From positions 1 through 64,000 of the forward strand of contig NZ_CP097290.1 of the NCBI RefSeq assembly GCF_023498005.1: a DNA stretch of 64,000 bases, given 5' to 3'. This DNA is from Streptomyces durmitorensis. GTDB lineage: Bacteria > Actinomycetota > Actinomycetes > Streptomycetales > Streptomycetaceae. Below, in pieces: positions 1 through 8,805 of this stretch; within the stretch, counting starts at the first letter, position 1, and each line of letters begins with the position of its first letter. Both the position numbers and the translations under genes were made by a program. The notes under the pieces are model-generated. The model saw only the letters and a program-made list of their open reading frames with translations, was not told the DNA's origin and did not search any database.

Positions 1-210
1 GGTACCATATCGCTGCGCGATATGCAGCGAACACCCGGGCTGTGCCCGGGTGTTGCGCTCCGCTCCGCGGGAGCGCTGGCGTGGGGCTGCGCCCCACGCT
101 CACCCGCCTTGCTGCGCAAGGCGGGTGACACCCGTCCGCTGCGCTCCCGGAGTGCAGCGCTGCGCTCCGGCCCAGTGGGTCCGCTTCGCTCCCCCACCCA
201 ACAGCCCTTC
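1..210. repeat. Streptomyces-type telomere palindromes (linear replicon end)
   Basis: Successive tight hairpins are visible: 7-23 (arms ATATCGC, loop TGC), 30-54 (11-bp arms, loop TGT), 55-76 (GCGCTCC region), 79-99 (9-bp arms, loop TGC), 100-128 (13-bp arms, loop TGC), followed by further GC-rich repeats to about 210. Packed palindromes with 3-nt loops that read GCA on the complementary strand are typical of the 3' overhang of Streptomyces linear chromosomes and plasmids, where Tap/Tpg prime end patching. The order and bases closely resemble what I recall of the S. coelicolor/S. lividans consensus end, with only the outermost palindrome missing because the window begins at GGTACC. Inference: the true DNA end is about a dozen bases to the left. 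Confidence 0.88.
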
Positions 211-767
211 CGGCCTCATCTCCAAAACCGTCAAGGCCCGCTACAGGAGCCAGGCTGACTACGAGGTACCGACCTGGCAGTCCGGCAGCAAAAGGTAGTG
301 CTGATGGTGGGGCTGCGAGTAGAGGTCGGCCTCGCTCCGTAGGACTCACACTGACCAGCCGTCAGGCTGCCTTCCCGGGGGCGCCACAAGGGAACGGCAG
401 CAAGATCCAAGCACCACTGAGAACCCCCACACGGTCGAGTGCTTCATTGTTTACGGCAAGATAGACTCTGGAATCAACCTACTCCCATCCCCCGCCGCTC
501 AGGAATCTGCACCAAACTGGCCGGCATCTCTGCATCCCCCTGTCACCAACAGCACGTCACGCCGATGACACATCAACCCGAAAACCCCAGGCAAGCCCGA
601 TACCCACCAAGTAACACCCACCGCAACCCCAGTGACACTCTCACTCAGGTTCACACCGCCATCCGATCGTGCTCTCCGGATCTGATCGGATGGCAGGGCC
701 CATGCTGGCCGCTCGCCCGCTGTCGCGTGGTGCCAGAGGCGCGGACCGAGGAAGAAGGCAGATCGAA
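211..767. other. Subtelomeric non-coding stretch
   Basis: About 560 bases between the telomere palindromes and the helicase start. Open frames here lack ribosome binding sites, recognisable motifs and Streptomyces-like third-position GC bias. The end of the stretch (about 745-767) holds a purine-rich GAGGAAGAAGG that serves as the helicase ribosome binding site. I see no repeat or RNA gene in the rest. Confidence 0.5.
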
Positions 768-3272
768 ATGGCAGTGAACCGACTGCGTCCCCATCAACGG
801 GAAGCCGTGGATGCTGTCCTGCGTGCGCTCGAGGTGTCCGCGGGATCTCTGGTGCCCGAGCGGGGGCTACGGACGCAGGTGATCATGGCGACCGGGTCGG
901 GGAAGACGAGGGTGGCGGTCCGCAGCGCGGAGGAGCTCCACGCGGGCCGTGTGCTGGTGCTCGTGCCCTCTCTGGATCTGCTTGCCCAGACTGAGGCTGC
1001 GTGGCGCGAGGGAGGCCGCCGGGGGCCGATGATCGGGGTGTCGTCGCTGCGGGGCGCGGAGGTGCCCTTCCCCAACACCACGGACGTGGACGAGTTGGTG
1101 GAGTGGACGAGGGGCCTGGACAAGGTGACCGTGTACGCCACCTATGCCAGCCTCGGTCTGGGCACATTGGAGCGGGCGCACGCTGCGGGTTTGGTGGCTT
1201 GGGACCTGATCGTCGTGGACGAAGCCCACCGGGTTTCGGGCCGGATCGGCAAGCCGTGGCTGGTCGTCCACGACAACCAGAAGATCCCCTCCCTGCGCCG
1301 CCTCTACATGACCGCCACGCCCCGGCTGTGGCAGCTCGGGGACGAGGACGAGGCCGGCGCGCCCGGCGAGCTGGTCGCGAGCATGGAAGACGACCCCGCC
1401 GGGCCCTTCGGCAGCAGAGTGTTCACCTTGACGCTCTCCGAAGCCATCGACCGTGGAATCTGTGCCCCCTACCAGGTCGTATGCGTGGACGTCACCGACA
1501 CCCGGTTCCAGGCCGCGCAGCTCCTGGGCGCCGAAGGCCGGTCGGCCGAGGTCCGCGGGGTGCGGCTGGCCGCCCTGCAGACCGCGCTGGTGAAGGCGTC
1601 CGCCGAGGAGGGCTTCCGCCGCACGCTGGTGTTCCACCATGTGGTGAGGGAGGCCGAAGCGTTCGCGGCTGGCCTTCCCGGCGTCGCCGCGCAGCTGCAC
1701 GCCAGCGCTCCCGAGCTGTACCCCAAGACGATCTGGGCCAACTGGCTCTGCGGCGACCACAAGCCGCTCCACCGCCGCCGCGTCCTGGGAGAGTTCGCCG
1801 ACGGTATCGCCACGGACGGTACGGTCATGGAGAAGGGCTGTCTGAGCTCCGTGAAAGTCCTCGGGGAGGGTGTCGACACCAAGAACTGCGACTCCGTCTA
1901 CTGGGCGGATGTACGCGGGTCCATGCCCGATCTGGTCCAGGCCGTGGGCCGGGCACTGCGGATGCAGCCAGGCGAGGGCAAGATGGCCTCACTCCTGGTG
2001 CCGGTGCTGCTCGGGCCGGGCGAGACAGCGGACAACATGCTCACCTCCCGGGCGTACGGCGGGTTGGCGAAGCTGCTGGAAGCGCTCCGGGCACACGACG
2101 CACGCGTCGTGGAGCAGCTCGCCGAACAGCAGGCCCCCAGCCACTACAAGCCCCTCAGCAAGGACGAGAGCGGGCAGAGCACGAACGGGAACAGCGGCGG
2201 CTCCGGAGCCGTCAGCGCCCCCGCCAAAGCCCTGTTGAAGTTCTCCACGCCGCGCGACCCAGCCGCCCTCGCGGCGTTCATCAACCTGCGAGTCCTCAAC
2301 CCCGACCACGAGCACTGGCGGCGCGGCGTGGAAGCCGCCGTCATCTACCACCGGCTCCACGGCGACCTGCGCGTGCCCTTCACCTACCGCGTCCCAGAGG
2401 GGCAGGAGGCCGAAGCTGCCGGGTGGCCGGCCTCGCTCATGTCCTTCCCGCTGGGGCAGTGGACCGCTGACGCGCGCCGCTTCTACACCCGCGGTGAGAT
2501 GGACGAGGACCGTGTCGAACAGCTGGAAAAGCTCGGCATGATCTGGTCCCACTTCGACGTCGCGTGGGCCGAGGGACTTGCCGCCGCACGCGGATGGGCG
2601 ACCGAACACGGCCACCTCCTGGCACCACTGGACGCCACCTTCCAAGGCGCGAAGGTCGGCATCTGGCTGAAGAACACACGGGCCGCCGCCCGCAAGGCCC
2701 AGGAGATCGAGCGGCGGCGCTCTGAAGGGCTGCCGGTGGAGTCGTCGGCCGGGGCGCTGTCGGACGAGCGGCGCGAGCAACTGGAGGACATCGACCCCTC
2801 CTGGTGCCCGGCATGGCCCGTCACCTGGCAGCGCTGCTTCCACCTCGTCCGGCTCCACCTGGAGGCCGGCGACACACTGCCCACCACGGCGGACGAGGTC
2901 TTGCGCCAGGGCGAGGATCTGGGGCGGTGGGTGCAGTCGGTGAGGCTCGGGTGGGATCAGCTCACGGCCGTGCAGCAGTGGATGTGCGAACACGTCCTCG
3001 GCATCACACCTGCAACCGACAACGAAAAACCAAAACCACGCCGTACCCAAGCCGACAAATGGGCGCTTCACCTCGCCGCAGCCCGCCAGTTCTACCAGCG
3101 CGAGGGGCACCTACAAGTACCCAGGAAACACACCGAAACGATCACCGGCGACAACCAAGAAGAACGGGAACTCAAACTCGGAGCCTGGATCAGCAACCAA
3201 CGCACCCGCGCCGCCACACTGACACCAGAACGGATCGAACAACTCACCAACATCGATATGCGCTGGACATGA
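768..3272 (+). CDS. Telomere-proximal DEAD/DEAH-box helicase with helicase-associated repeats (TtrA-like position)
   Basis: An 834-aa superfamily 2 DNA/RNA helicase-like protein. Near the N-terminus is LRPHQREAV (Q-motif-like region), then Walker A ATGSGKT, motif II DEAH (VVDEAHR), motif III TATP, and a C-terminal helicase half ending in a QAVGRALR motif VI. The last ~350 residues contain repeated W...LG.W....R units of the helicase-associated domain. Start chosen at 768 because a purine-rich GAGGAAGAAGG lies just upstream; an in-frame ATG at 669 has no such site. Helicase genes of this kind occur directly inside Streptomyces telomeres (ttrA and relatives), where they have been linked to conjugal transfer or end maintenance. 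The position about 0.7 kb from the end fits that group. No other gene shares its operon. Confidence 0.88.
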   Translation: MAVNRLRPHQREAVDAVLRALEVSAGSLVPERGLRTQVIMATGSGKTRVAVRSAEELHAGRVLVLVPSLDLLAQTEAAWREGGRRGPMIGVSSLRGAEVPFPNTTDVDELVEWTRGLDKVTVYATYASLGLGTLERAHAAGLVAWDLIVVDEAHRVSGRIGKPWLVVHDNQKIPSLRRLYMTATPRLWQLGDEDEAGAPGELVASMEDDPAGPFGSRVFTLTLSEAIDRGICAPYQVVCVDVTDTRFQAAQLLGAEGRSAEVRGVRLAALQTALVKASAEEGFRRTLVFHHVVREAEAFAAGLPGVAAQLHASAPELYPKTIWANWLCGDHKPLHRRRVLGEFADGIATDGTVMEKGCLSSVKVLGEGVDTKNCDSVYWADVRGSMPDLVQAVGRALRMQPGEGKMASLLVPVLLGPGETADNMLTSRAYGGLAKLLEALRAHDARVVEQLAEQQAPSHYKPLSKDESGQSTNGNSGGSGAVSAPAKALLKFSTPRDPAALAAFINLRVLNPDHEHWRRGVEAAVIYHRLHGDLRVPFTYRVPEGQEAEAAGWPASLMSFPLGQWTADARRFYTRGEMDEDRVEQLEKLGMIWSHFDVAWAEGLAAARGWATEHGHLLAPLDATFQGAKVGIWLKNTRAAARKAQEIERRRSEGLPVESSAGALSDERREQLEDIDPSWCPAWPVTWQRCFHLVRLHLEAGDTLPTTADEVLRQGEDLGRWVQSVRLGWDQLTAVQQWMCEHVLGITPATDNEKPKPRRTQADKWALHLAAARQFYQREGHLQVPRKHTETITGDNQEERELKLGAWISNQRTRAATLTPERIEQLTNIDMRWT

Positions 3273-3314
3273 TCAGGGCCGGGACCGCCTTCATCCGACT
3301 CTCCTGACACCAGG

Positions 3315-3704
3315 TCACGAGCGGGCTGGGGCTATCTCGCCGGTGGCTTGGGACCGGGGGGTTTTTGTTCCGGTCTTGCCTGCTTTGACTGTGCGGGGGT
3401 CGATGGCTTCCAGTGGTGAGCCGACCCGGTAGGGGCATTCGGGGTCGTCGGGCCGGTTGGGGCGGTCGTGCGGCAGCAGGTAGAAGGTGCGGCGGGCGAA
3501 GAGGCCGCTGTCGGCGCTGCGGGGCGCGTTCGGTGCCAGGTTCGAGTAACCGATCATCCGGCCGTCCCGCTCGTAGCGCGGTTTGCCCTTACGGGTACTG
3601 ACCTTGTCCAGGGCCTGGCGGACATAGTCGAGGTCCTCGGTGTCCTCCAGCCACACGACCTCGGCTTCCTGGACGAGATCGCCTTCCTGCGGAATCGCGC
3701 TCAT
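3315..3704 (-). CDS. Small hypothetical protein, plasmid-type
   Basis: A 129-aa soluble protein with no domain I recognise. It has an acidic N-terminal part (QEGDLVQEAEVVWLEDTEDLDYV), a central segment rich in Arg, Pro and Asn, and a basic Lys/Thr-rich tail. Start at 3704 is supported by a perfect AGGAGG seven bases upstream; an in-frame start at 3827 has none. It converges on the helicase (43 bases between stops) and follows the P4-type helicase and Prim-Pol genes on the same strand after a 151-base gap. The context suggests a replicon-maintenance or accessory role, but function is unknown. Confidence 0.6.
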   Translation of the reverse strand: MSAIPQEGDLVQEAEVVWLEDTEDLDYVRQALDKVSTRKGKPRYERDGRMIGYSNLAPNAPRSADSGLFARRTFYLLPHDRPNRPDDPECPYRVGSPLEAIDPRTVKAGKTGTKTPRSQATGEIAPARS

Positions 3705-3855
3705 CAGGCCTCCTGAGTCGTGGCGGCCGGACACCGGCCAACGGATGCGACATTCACACGGGCCTGCATCCCAGCTCTGCGAACAGCCAGCCGGACAAAC
3801 AGGCATCGTCCATCGTACGGTCGACACACAACCTCAAAGGACCCGCAACGACCCA

Positions 3856-5421
3856 TCACAACCGCCCGCCTCCATCACCGGCGGAGCTGTCGTCCGTGAG
3901 CAGCCCGAGGCCGGGGTACAGCTTGGTCGCGTTGTTCTTGATCATTTCTGCGGGTGAGGCAAGGCCGAGTTCCTGCCGGATGCGGCTGGCGAAGGCACGG
4001 CTGGTGGAAGGTCTGATTCCTTCGTCCGAGCACCAGCGCCCGTAGGTTTCATACAGCAGCTTCTGCTCGACGCGCAGATCAGAGTTGGCGCTGCGGTTCG
4101 GGTCCTTGGTGCAGCATTCGGTGAGGAAGCGGCCGACGTGATCCTCGGTGGTCTCGTAGGCGGCGGTCGCCACCCGGACGGAGGCCGGTCCGGTGAGGGA
4201 GTCGCGGGTGGCCAGGTAGCGCTTGGCCCCCTCGATCAGCCAGTGCAGGATGCCAGGCCCCTCGTCGCGGACGAGTTCGGCGGCCAGGTTGTCGATCTTC
4301 CGCTCGTCGGGCACGCTGCGCTCGAACGGGATGATCCGCATGCGCCGCCAGAACGCGTAGCCGCCGGTGCCGACTTCGGGACGGTGGTTGCCCAGGAGCC
4401 ACAGCTTGTGCGTGGGGGTGAAGGTGAAGAAGTTCTGCCGCATCCGCCGGGCGGTGATGGTGTCGCCGCCGGTGAGAAGCTTGACGCGGGCCTCGTTGAA
4501 CTTGTCGTTGGGCTTGAGCTCGCTGCACACCACGATGCGCCGGCCGTGGAGCTCGGTCAGTTCCGTGGAGTGCTCGGTGAACTTGCCCTTTTCCATCAAG
4601 AACCCTGGTGGGGCTGCGTTCGCGTAGTCGCCCAGGATCTGCGTCATCACCTCCAGCAGCACCGACTTGCCGTTGGCGCCCGAGCCGTAGAGGAAGGGCA
4701 GGACCTGCGCGCCGACGTCTCCGGTGATCGAGTAGCCGAGCAGCAGATGCAGGAAGCGGGTGGTCTCCAAACCCTTCGCGTCGTCCCCGAAGGTGTCGCG
4801 CAGGAAGCTCTCCCAACGCGGGATGGGCATGGCATGGGGGGCCACGAGCGTGGCCCGTGAGTGCATGTCCGTCAGCGGGTCCGGCTTGCGGAGCGTCCCT
4901 GTACGGAGGTCCACTGCCCCGGCCGGGGTGCACAGGGCGTAGATGTCGCCGTCCAGGACTTCCGGGTCCAGGCGCAGGCCGGGTGCGGCCTGTGCCTGGT
5001 AGAGGAGCGCCTTGAGTCCTGAGGTCGATTCGGAGTGCCGACGGTGCGCGGCCAGCGCGCGGTCACTGAACTGGCCCCGGGGGTCGTGCTCGGGGATCTG
5101 CTCGGCCATCTCCCCCGCTGCCCATACCGCTGCCTCGTCGCCGCCGGTCAGTTTCCAGCGGTACTCGTCCCAGCAATGCCAGCCCATGCCGATGACGTAG
5201 CGGAACTGGTCGCGGTAGAGGCGGGCGAAGAGCTTGGCGTTGCCCCGGTCGGTCAGGGAGCTGGGCATCAGCACGTCCGGGGCGGCCGCGGGAGGGTAGC
5301 GGGCATCGGTCTGCTGGGCCGGGAGGCTGGGATGCGGCTCTGGCAGCGCGAGGTCGAGGCTCTGCTGGTGGATCTGGGCGGCGGCCGCTTCGGCGTCGAA
5401 GCGTGCGGGCTCGGCGCTCAT
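3856..5421 (-). CDS. P4/D5-family phage-plasmid primase-helicase
   Basis: A 521-aa protein of the phage/plasmid primase P4 family (D5-like N-domain plus superfamily 3 helicase). The N-terminal ~200 residues hold the D5_N region (FARLYRDQFRYV, W.W..YRWK). The helicase core has Walker A GSGANGKS, a Walker B-like RIVVCSEL, and a conserved WLLGNHRPEV segment containing the sensor residue. The C-terminal region resembles the winged-helix tail of the family. Start at 5421 overlaps the stop of the upstream primase-polymerase gene by four bases (ATGA), implying translational coupling. Proteins of this pair unwind and prime at plasmid or phage origins. With the repeat-rich region beyond 6467 they form a plausible replication module of a linear plasmid or integrated element. 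Confidence 0.9.
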   Translation of the reverse strand: MSAEPARFDAEAAAAQIHQQSLDLALPEPHPSLPAQQTDARYPPAAAPDVLMPSSLTDRGNAKLFARLYRDQFRYVIGMGWHCWDEYRWKLTGGDEAAVWAAGEMAEQIPEHDPRGQFSDRALAAHRRHSESTSGLKALLYQAQAAPGLRLDPEVLDGDIYALCTPAGAVDLRTGTLRKPDPLTDMHSRATLVAPHAMPIPRWESFLRDTFGDDAKGLETTRFLHLLLGYSITGDVGAQVLPFLYGSGANGKSVLLEVMTQILGDYANAAPPGFLMEKGKFTEHSTELTELHGRRIVVCSELKPNDKFNEARVKLLTGGDTITARRMRQNFFTFTPTHKLWLLGNHRPEVGTGGYAFWRRMRIIPFERSVPDERKIDNLAAELVRDEGPGILHWLIEGAKRYLATRDSLTGPASVRVATAAYETTEDHVGRFLTECCTKDPNRSANSDLRVEQKLLYETYGRWCSDEGIRPSTSRAFASRIRQELGLASPAEMIKNNATKLYPGLGLLTDDSSAGDGGGRL

Positions 5422-6467
5422 GAGCGTCCTCGTGGGTGGAGTGGGCGCTGGGCGCCCGCAGACAGAGCGGACTCGATGATCGTGAGGTTGCGGCTCTCTT
5501 GGGCGGGGCGTGCGGAGCTTGCTGCTTCCAACAGCAAGTCCTGGGCCTGGGCCTCGGGGAGGTGACCTGCTTGGACCAAGCCCCCGGCTGTGTAGGCGGC
5601 GCGGTTGAGCTTTTCGGTGAAGCTCGCTCCTTCCGGTGTGGCCGCGCAGGCGGCGACCTCGGCCAGGAGCGGGTCCAGAAGCCGCTCGGCGCCCTTCACG
5701 GAGCGGCGCCGACGGCGGGGGGCTTCGGGTGTGGCGGGCCGCCGGATCGGGGCGGGAACGTGGTGTGTGCGTACGAGTTCTGCCGCCAGCCACTGGGGCA
5801 GCGGCGCAGGGTGGCGGGCTGTTCCCACGGGGCGGTAGGTGCCTGCGGTGGTCCGGGTCGCGGGGGCCACGATGTAGCCGTTGTCGGAGCGCACATCCAC
5901 CTGCCAGGCCAGCGCCATCTTCGGGCTGGACCCTGTGGAGGAGCGGTAGCGCGTGGCGGGGTGCGGGTTGCGGTACCAGATGTGCAGTCCGCCGGAGGGA
6001 GTCCGCACGCGCAGTGTTTCCGTGTCCTCCGCCGGACTTTGCTGGCCGCGGAGTGCAGCCAGCAAGGCCAGGGTGTCGAAGCCCGTGGCCAGACCGGCGA
6101 GGTTGACCTGAGGGGAGATGGGGATGCCCGGCAGGAGCCGGGATCTGTCAGGAACTTCCGCGGCATGGGCGTCCACATCAAGAACCACCAGGTCCGCGGC
6201 ACCGCAGGAGACACCCACACCGAAACGCGACTGGTCATGCCACCAGGCGTCGATGCGCTCGAGGTCCGTGGTGGCGGCATGGAACCCGTGGCACCAGCGT
6301 CCGGCCTGCCTGCACGGGCAGGCCGCCGGTGCATGCCGGTCCTCCTTGCAGGCCTGGCAGTTGGCCGGCGGGACCTTCTGCTGCGGGGCCAGGGGGTGCA
6401 CCGGCCAGCCGGCCTGGGCACACCACCGGGCGATCGCGTTTCCGTGCACGGCTTCGTCCGGGGCCAT
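5418..6467 (-). CDS. Bifunctional DNA primase/polymerase (Prim-Pol)
   Basis: About 349 aa. The N-terminal half is a Prim-Pol domain: a Cys-rich stretch (NCQACKEDRHAPAACPC) that could bind zinc, then the metal-binding DVDAH motif, then TPSGGLHIWY matching the sGGxHxxY nucleotide-binding signature of archaeo-eukaryotic primases. The C-terminal ~100 residues are an Ala/Leu-rich helical domain like the PriCT region. The start is uncertain. ATG 6467 is used because similarity to the family begins there; in-frame starts up to 6539 (TTG) exist and none has a clear ribosome binding site. It is the first gene of a two-gene operon with the P4-type helicase (4-base overlap). The iteron-like repeats begin directly upstream, fitting autoregulation or origin binding. 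Confidence 0.88.
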   Translation of the reverse strand: MAPDEAVHGNAIARWCAQAGWPVHPLAPQQKVPPANCQACKEDRHAPAACPCRQAGRWCHGFHAATTDLERIDAWWHDQSRFGVGVSCGAADLVVLDVDAHAAEVPDRSRLLPGIPISPQVNLAGLATGFDTLALLAALRGQQSPAEDTETLRVRTPSGGLHIWYRNPHPATRYRSSTGSSPKMALAWQVDVRSDNGYIVAPATRTTAGTYRPVGTARHPAPLPQWLAAELVRTHHVPAPIRRPATPEAPRRRRRSVKGAERLLDPLLAEVAACAATPEGASFTEKLNRAAYTAGGLVQAGHLPEAQAQDLLLEAASSARPAQESRNLTIIESALSAGAQRPLHPRGRS

Positions 6468-6549
6468 CGGCACGGTCGAGGGCTGGCGGGTCAACGGATC
6501 GTCCTTGTCACGTTTTGTGCCGGTCTTCAGCGGGATCAACGGGTCTGAA

Positions 6550-6957
6550 GGGACTGAGGTTTCGGGTTTGCGGCACGAGCGTAGCCCACAGAGGGGGGAG
6601 AGAAAGCACGCCCCTGGCGTGTCGGCTTTTTTGGGTCCCGTCAGTCCCGCAGCAGCTGGCAGCGGGCGGCTGGTTCAGTCCCGCAAGGCGAGCGCAGGTT
6701 TTGGTCCCGTTCCACAAAAGTCCTGGTCAGAGCGAGTTGAGCCTCCAGCTACGGGACTGACGGGACTGACCCTCGTAGTTATCAGCTGTTCAGGATGAAG
6801 GTCCATCAGTATGTGCGCGCGCGTGTTAGTAGTGCGTTCGTTGGGTGATAACTACCAGGCTGGGTCCCGTCAGTCCCGTGGTTTGTAAGCTCACCCCTTC
6901 TGACCTGCGCTTTCTCTTCACCTTCAGGTACGGGACCAAAGAGGCGCGGGACTGAGA
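6550..6957. repeat. Iteron-like repeat cluster (core GGGACTGA / TCAGTCCC)
   Basis: Copies of GGGACTGA or its complement occur at 6550, 6674-6683, 6752-6770 (double: CGGGACTGACGGGACTGAC) and 6947-6956. Composite GGTCCCGTCAGTCCCG sites lie at 6634-6649 and 6862-6880, with partial sites at 6703 and 6931. Both orientations and irregular spacing are seen. Position immediately upstream of a Prim-Pol/P4-helicase operon suggests initiator binding (origin) or autoregulation. This is inference from pattern and context. Confidence 0.6.
6775..6855. repeat. 10-bp perfect inverted repeat flanking an AT-richer core
   Basis: GTAGTTATCA at 6775-6784 and TGATAACTAC at 6846-6855 are perfect reverse complements separated by 61 bases. 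They lie inside the iteron-like cluster with repeat copies on both sides, forming a roughly symmetric structure. This could mark the melting region or a second initiator site. Confidence 0.5.
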
Positions 6958-7310
6958 CCCGCTGGCTGAGGCTCCTGGGGCAACCTCCCGGGCCGTGCGG
7001 GAAGTTCAGCCCCGTTAGGCCCGCACAGAAGTTGCCCAGATGCGGCGGGGCCTGGTGCGGGTTCCGCATTTGTCTGTCGCCCCCACTCCCGGCTGCCGGG
7101 ACTGCGGACTGGAGGAGCTCAGACTCGATCTTCGCCAGGGATTTTTACCGCCGCGGGTACGAAGAGAAGAAGTGGGCGAGGCAGGGAGGAAAACAATTCA
7201 TCCGTGAAATGAGGATGACAGTGCTTTCGAAGCTGCGTCAACCCTGCCCGAATCGGTGGAGCACTGCTGGAACTTCACTAGAGGAAGCCAAGCAGAACGG
7301 TCCACATCCG

Positions 7311-7340
7311 TTGACAGCATGCATATCGGAGAGATCGGAT
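7311..7340 (+). promoter_or_regulatory. Possible promoter of the P450-terpene operon
   Basis: A consensus TTGACA at 7311-7316 lies 85 bases upstream of the P450 start. The best -10-like hexamer is TCGGAT about 18 bases further, which is weak. Direct ATCGGA repeats (7325, 7334) overlap it and could be an activator site. Confidence 0.3.
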
Positions 7341-7398
7341 CGCGGAGGGGAATTCCCTGCAAGCGTGTCACCTCCGACCCGGAACGAGGTACGCACCG

Positions 7399-8805
7399 GT
7401 GGCCACAGCACTGAACGAGTCCGCGCACACACAGCATGACCTTCCTGCCAAGGAAATCCCTGCCCTGCGAGTCAGGGACGGGCTTGGTGGAATTCGGACG
7501 TTCCGTCGCGACCAGCTCGGTTTCCTTCGCGGGGGGCTTGAGAAATTCGGGGACATCTATCGTTTCCGGCTGCTCAACATGCGTATGGTCATGCTCAATC
7601 ATCCGGATTACATTCGGCATGTCCTGGTGGACAAGAGCGAGCAGTACGACAAAAACGCCGCCATTTTCCGCATAGCCAGGCCCGTCCTGCGGGACGGGCT
7701 GATTGCCACCCCCGACATGGAGCTCTGGCGTCGGCAGCGGCGGATGATGGCGCCCTACTTCACTCCGCGCACCGTGAGCAAGTTCGCTCACAACATGACG
7801 GACGAGACGACGAGCATGCTGGAGCGTTGGGAGGCCCGTCCCGAAGCAGGCCCGCCGCTGGACGTCACCGACGAGTTCGGGCAGCTCGCCCTCCGCATCG
7901 TCAGCCGGTCGCTCTTCAGTGCCGAGGTCGGCGATGCGGCTCAGGCCTTCGAGCGTGCATTCCAGCTCGCCAATACGGTCCTGGGGAAATTCTTCAGCTT
8001 TCCTTTCCCGCCGCTGAGTTTCCCCACGCCGAGCCATGTGCGGCTGCGCCGGGCCATCGACAAGATGGACGGGTTCGTCTCCCAGTTCATCCAGAAACGG
8101 CTGACCGACGAGGTCGAGGTCGGCCACGAACCGGATCTGCTCTCCTTGTTCCTGCATGCCGTGGACGAGGGAGACGGGAAGGGGATGGATCTCGAGCAGC
8201 TCCACCATGAAGTGCTCAACATATGCGTGGGAGCGTACGAAACCACCACCAATACGCTGGCGTGGGCTTTCTACCTGCTGGCACGGCACCCGGAAGTGGA
8301 GAGCAAGCTCCATGCAGAAGTGGATGGAGTGCTCGGCGACCGCACGGTGCCGGATTTCGAGGATATGCCCCGGCTGACGTACACCCGGATGATCGTTGAC
8401 GAGGTGCTGCGCATCTACTCACCGGCGTACCAGCTCATGCGGCACACCCGCGAGGAAGATGTCATCGACGGATACCGGGTGCCGGCCGGTACTCAGGTCC
8501 TCGTCAACAGCTATCTGCTGCACCGCCATCCGGATTTCTGGGAGGACCCCGAGCGTTTCGATCCGGAGCGCTTCAGCCCGGAGCAGATCGCCCAGCGGCC
8601 CAAGCACGCCTACGTTCCCTTCGGCAGCGGGCCCCGCGTCTGTCTCGGCAAGCATTTCGCGCTGACCGAGATCTGCCTGGCCATGGCGACCATCGCGCGC
8701 AAGTACCGGCTGGTGACGCCCGAGGGAGCGCCCGAGGTGCTTCCCGACGCCCTGATCACCCTGCACCCCAAGAACGGCGTGCACCTTCGTCTGGAGCGGC
8801 GCTGA
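7399..8805 (+). CDS. Cytochrome P450
   Basis: A 468-aa P450 monooxygenase. Visible hallmarks are the I-helix oxygen-binding motif GAYETTTNT (around residue 278), the K-helix EVLR (ExxR), the PERF/DPERF meander, and the heme loop FGSGPRVCLG with Cys415 as heme ligand. At 468 aa it is longer than most Streptomyces P450s (~400 aa) and resembles the CYP102/CYP4-like branch that includes many terpene oxidases. Start is GTG 7399, with GAGG about ten bases upstream. It is the first gene of a tight plus-strand operon. The terpene cyclase starts at the base after its stop, so its likely substrate is the cyclase product, hydroxylated or oxidised using reductase partners encoded elsewhere. Confidence 0.93.
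   Translation: MATALNESAHTQHDLPAKEIPALRVRDGLGGIRTFRRDQLGFLRGGLEKFGDIYRFRLLNMRMVMLNHPDYIRHVLVDKSEQYDKNAAIFRIARPVLRDGLIATPDMELWRRQRRMMAPYFTPRTVSKFAHNMTDETTSMLERWEARPEAGPPLDVTDEFGQLALRIVSRSLFSAEVGDAAQAFERAFQLANTVLGKFFSFPFPPLSFPTPSHVRLRRAIDKMDGFVSQFIQKRLTDEVEVGHEPDLLSLFLHAVDEGDGKGMDLEQLHHEVLNICVGAYETTTNTLAWAFYLLARHPEVESKLHAEVDGVLGDRTVPDFEDMPRLTYTRMIVDEVLRIYSPAYQLMRHTREEDVIDGYRVPAGTQVLVNSYLLHRHPDFWEDPERFDPERFSPEQIAQRPKHAYVPFGSGPRVCLGKHFALTEICLAMATIARKYRLVTPEGAPEVLPDALITLHPKNGVHLRLERR

Larger units (their letters stand above)
6468..7398. other. Non-coding region with iteron-like repeats (candidate origin) and P450 promoter
   Basis: A 0.93-kb gap between divergent genes. The left half (6550-6957) carries repeated GGGACTGA/TCAGTCCC units and a 10-bp inverted repeat, described separately. 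The right half (7000-7398) is less GC-rich than its surroundings around 7140-7320 and contains a TTGACA hexamer at 7311. No convincing gene is present; an open frame at 7032-7439 overlaps the P450 start and has no recognisable motif. Confidence 0.55.

Noticed and set aside
6550..6957. Repeat cluster considered as a CRISPR array
   Set aside because: Repeat units are short, of both orientations and irregularly spaced, with no uniform spacers and no cas genes.
7032..7439. 135-codon plus-strand frame ahead of the P450
   Set aside because: No ribosome binding site, overlaps the P450 start in another frame, mixed composition crossing the repeat region, no recognisable domain.
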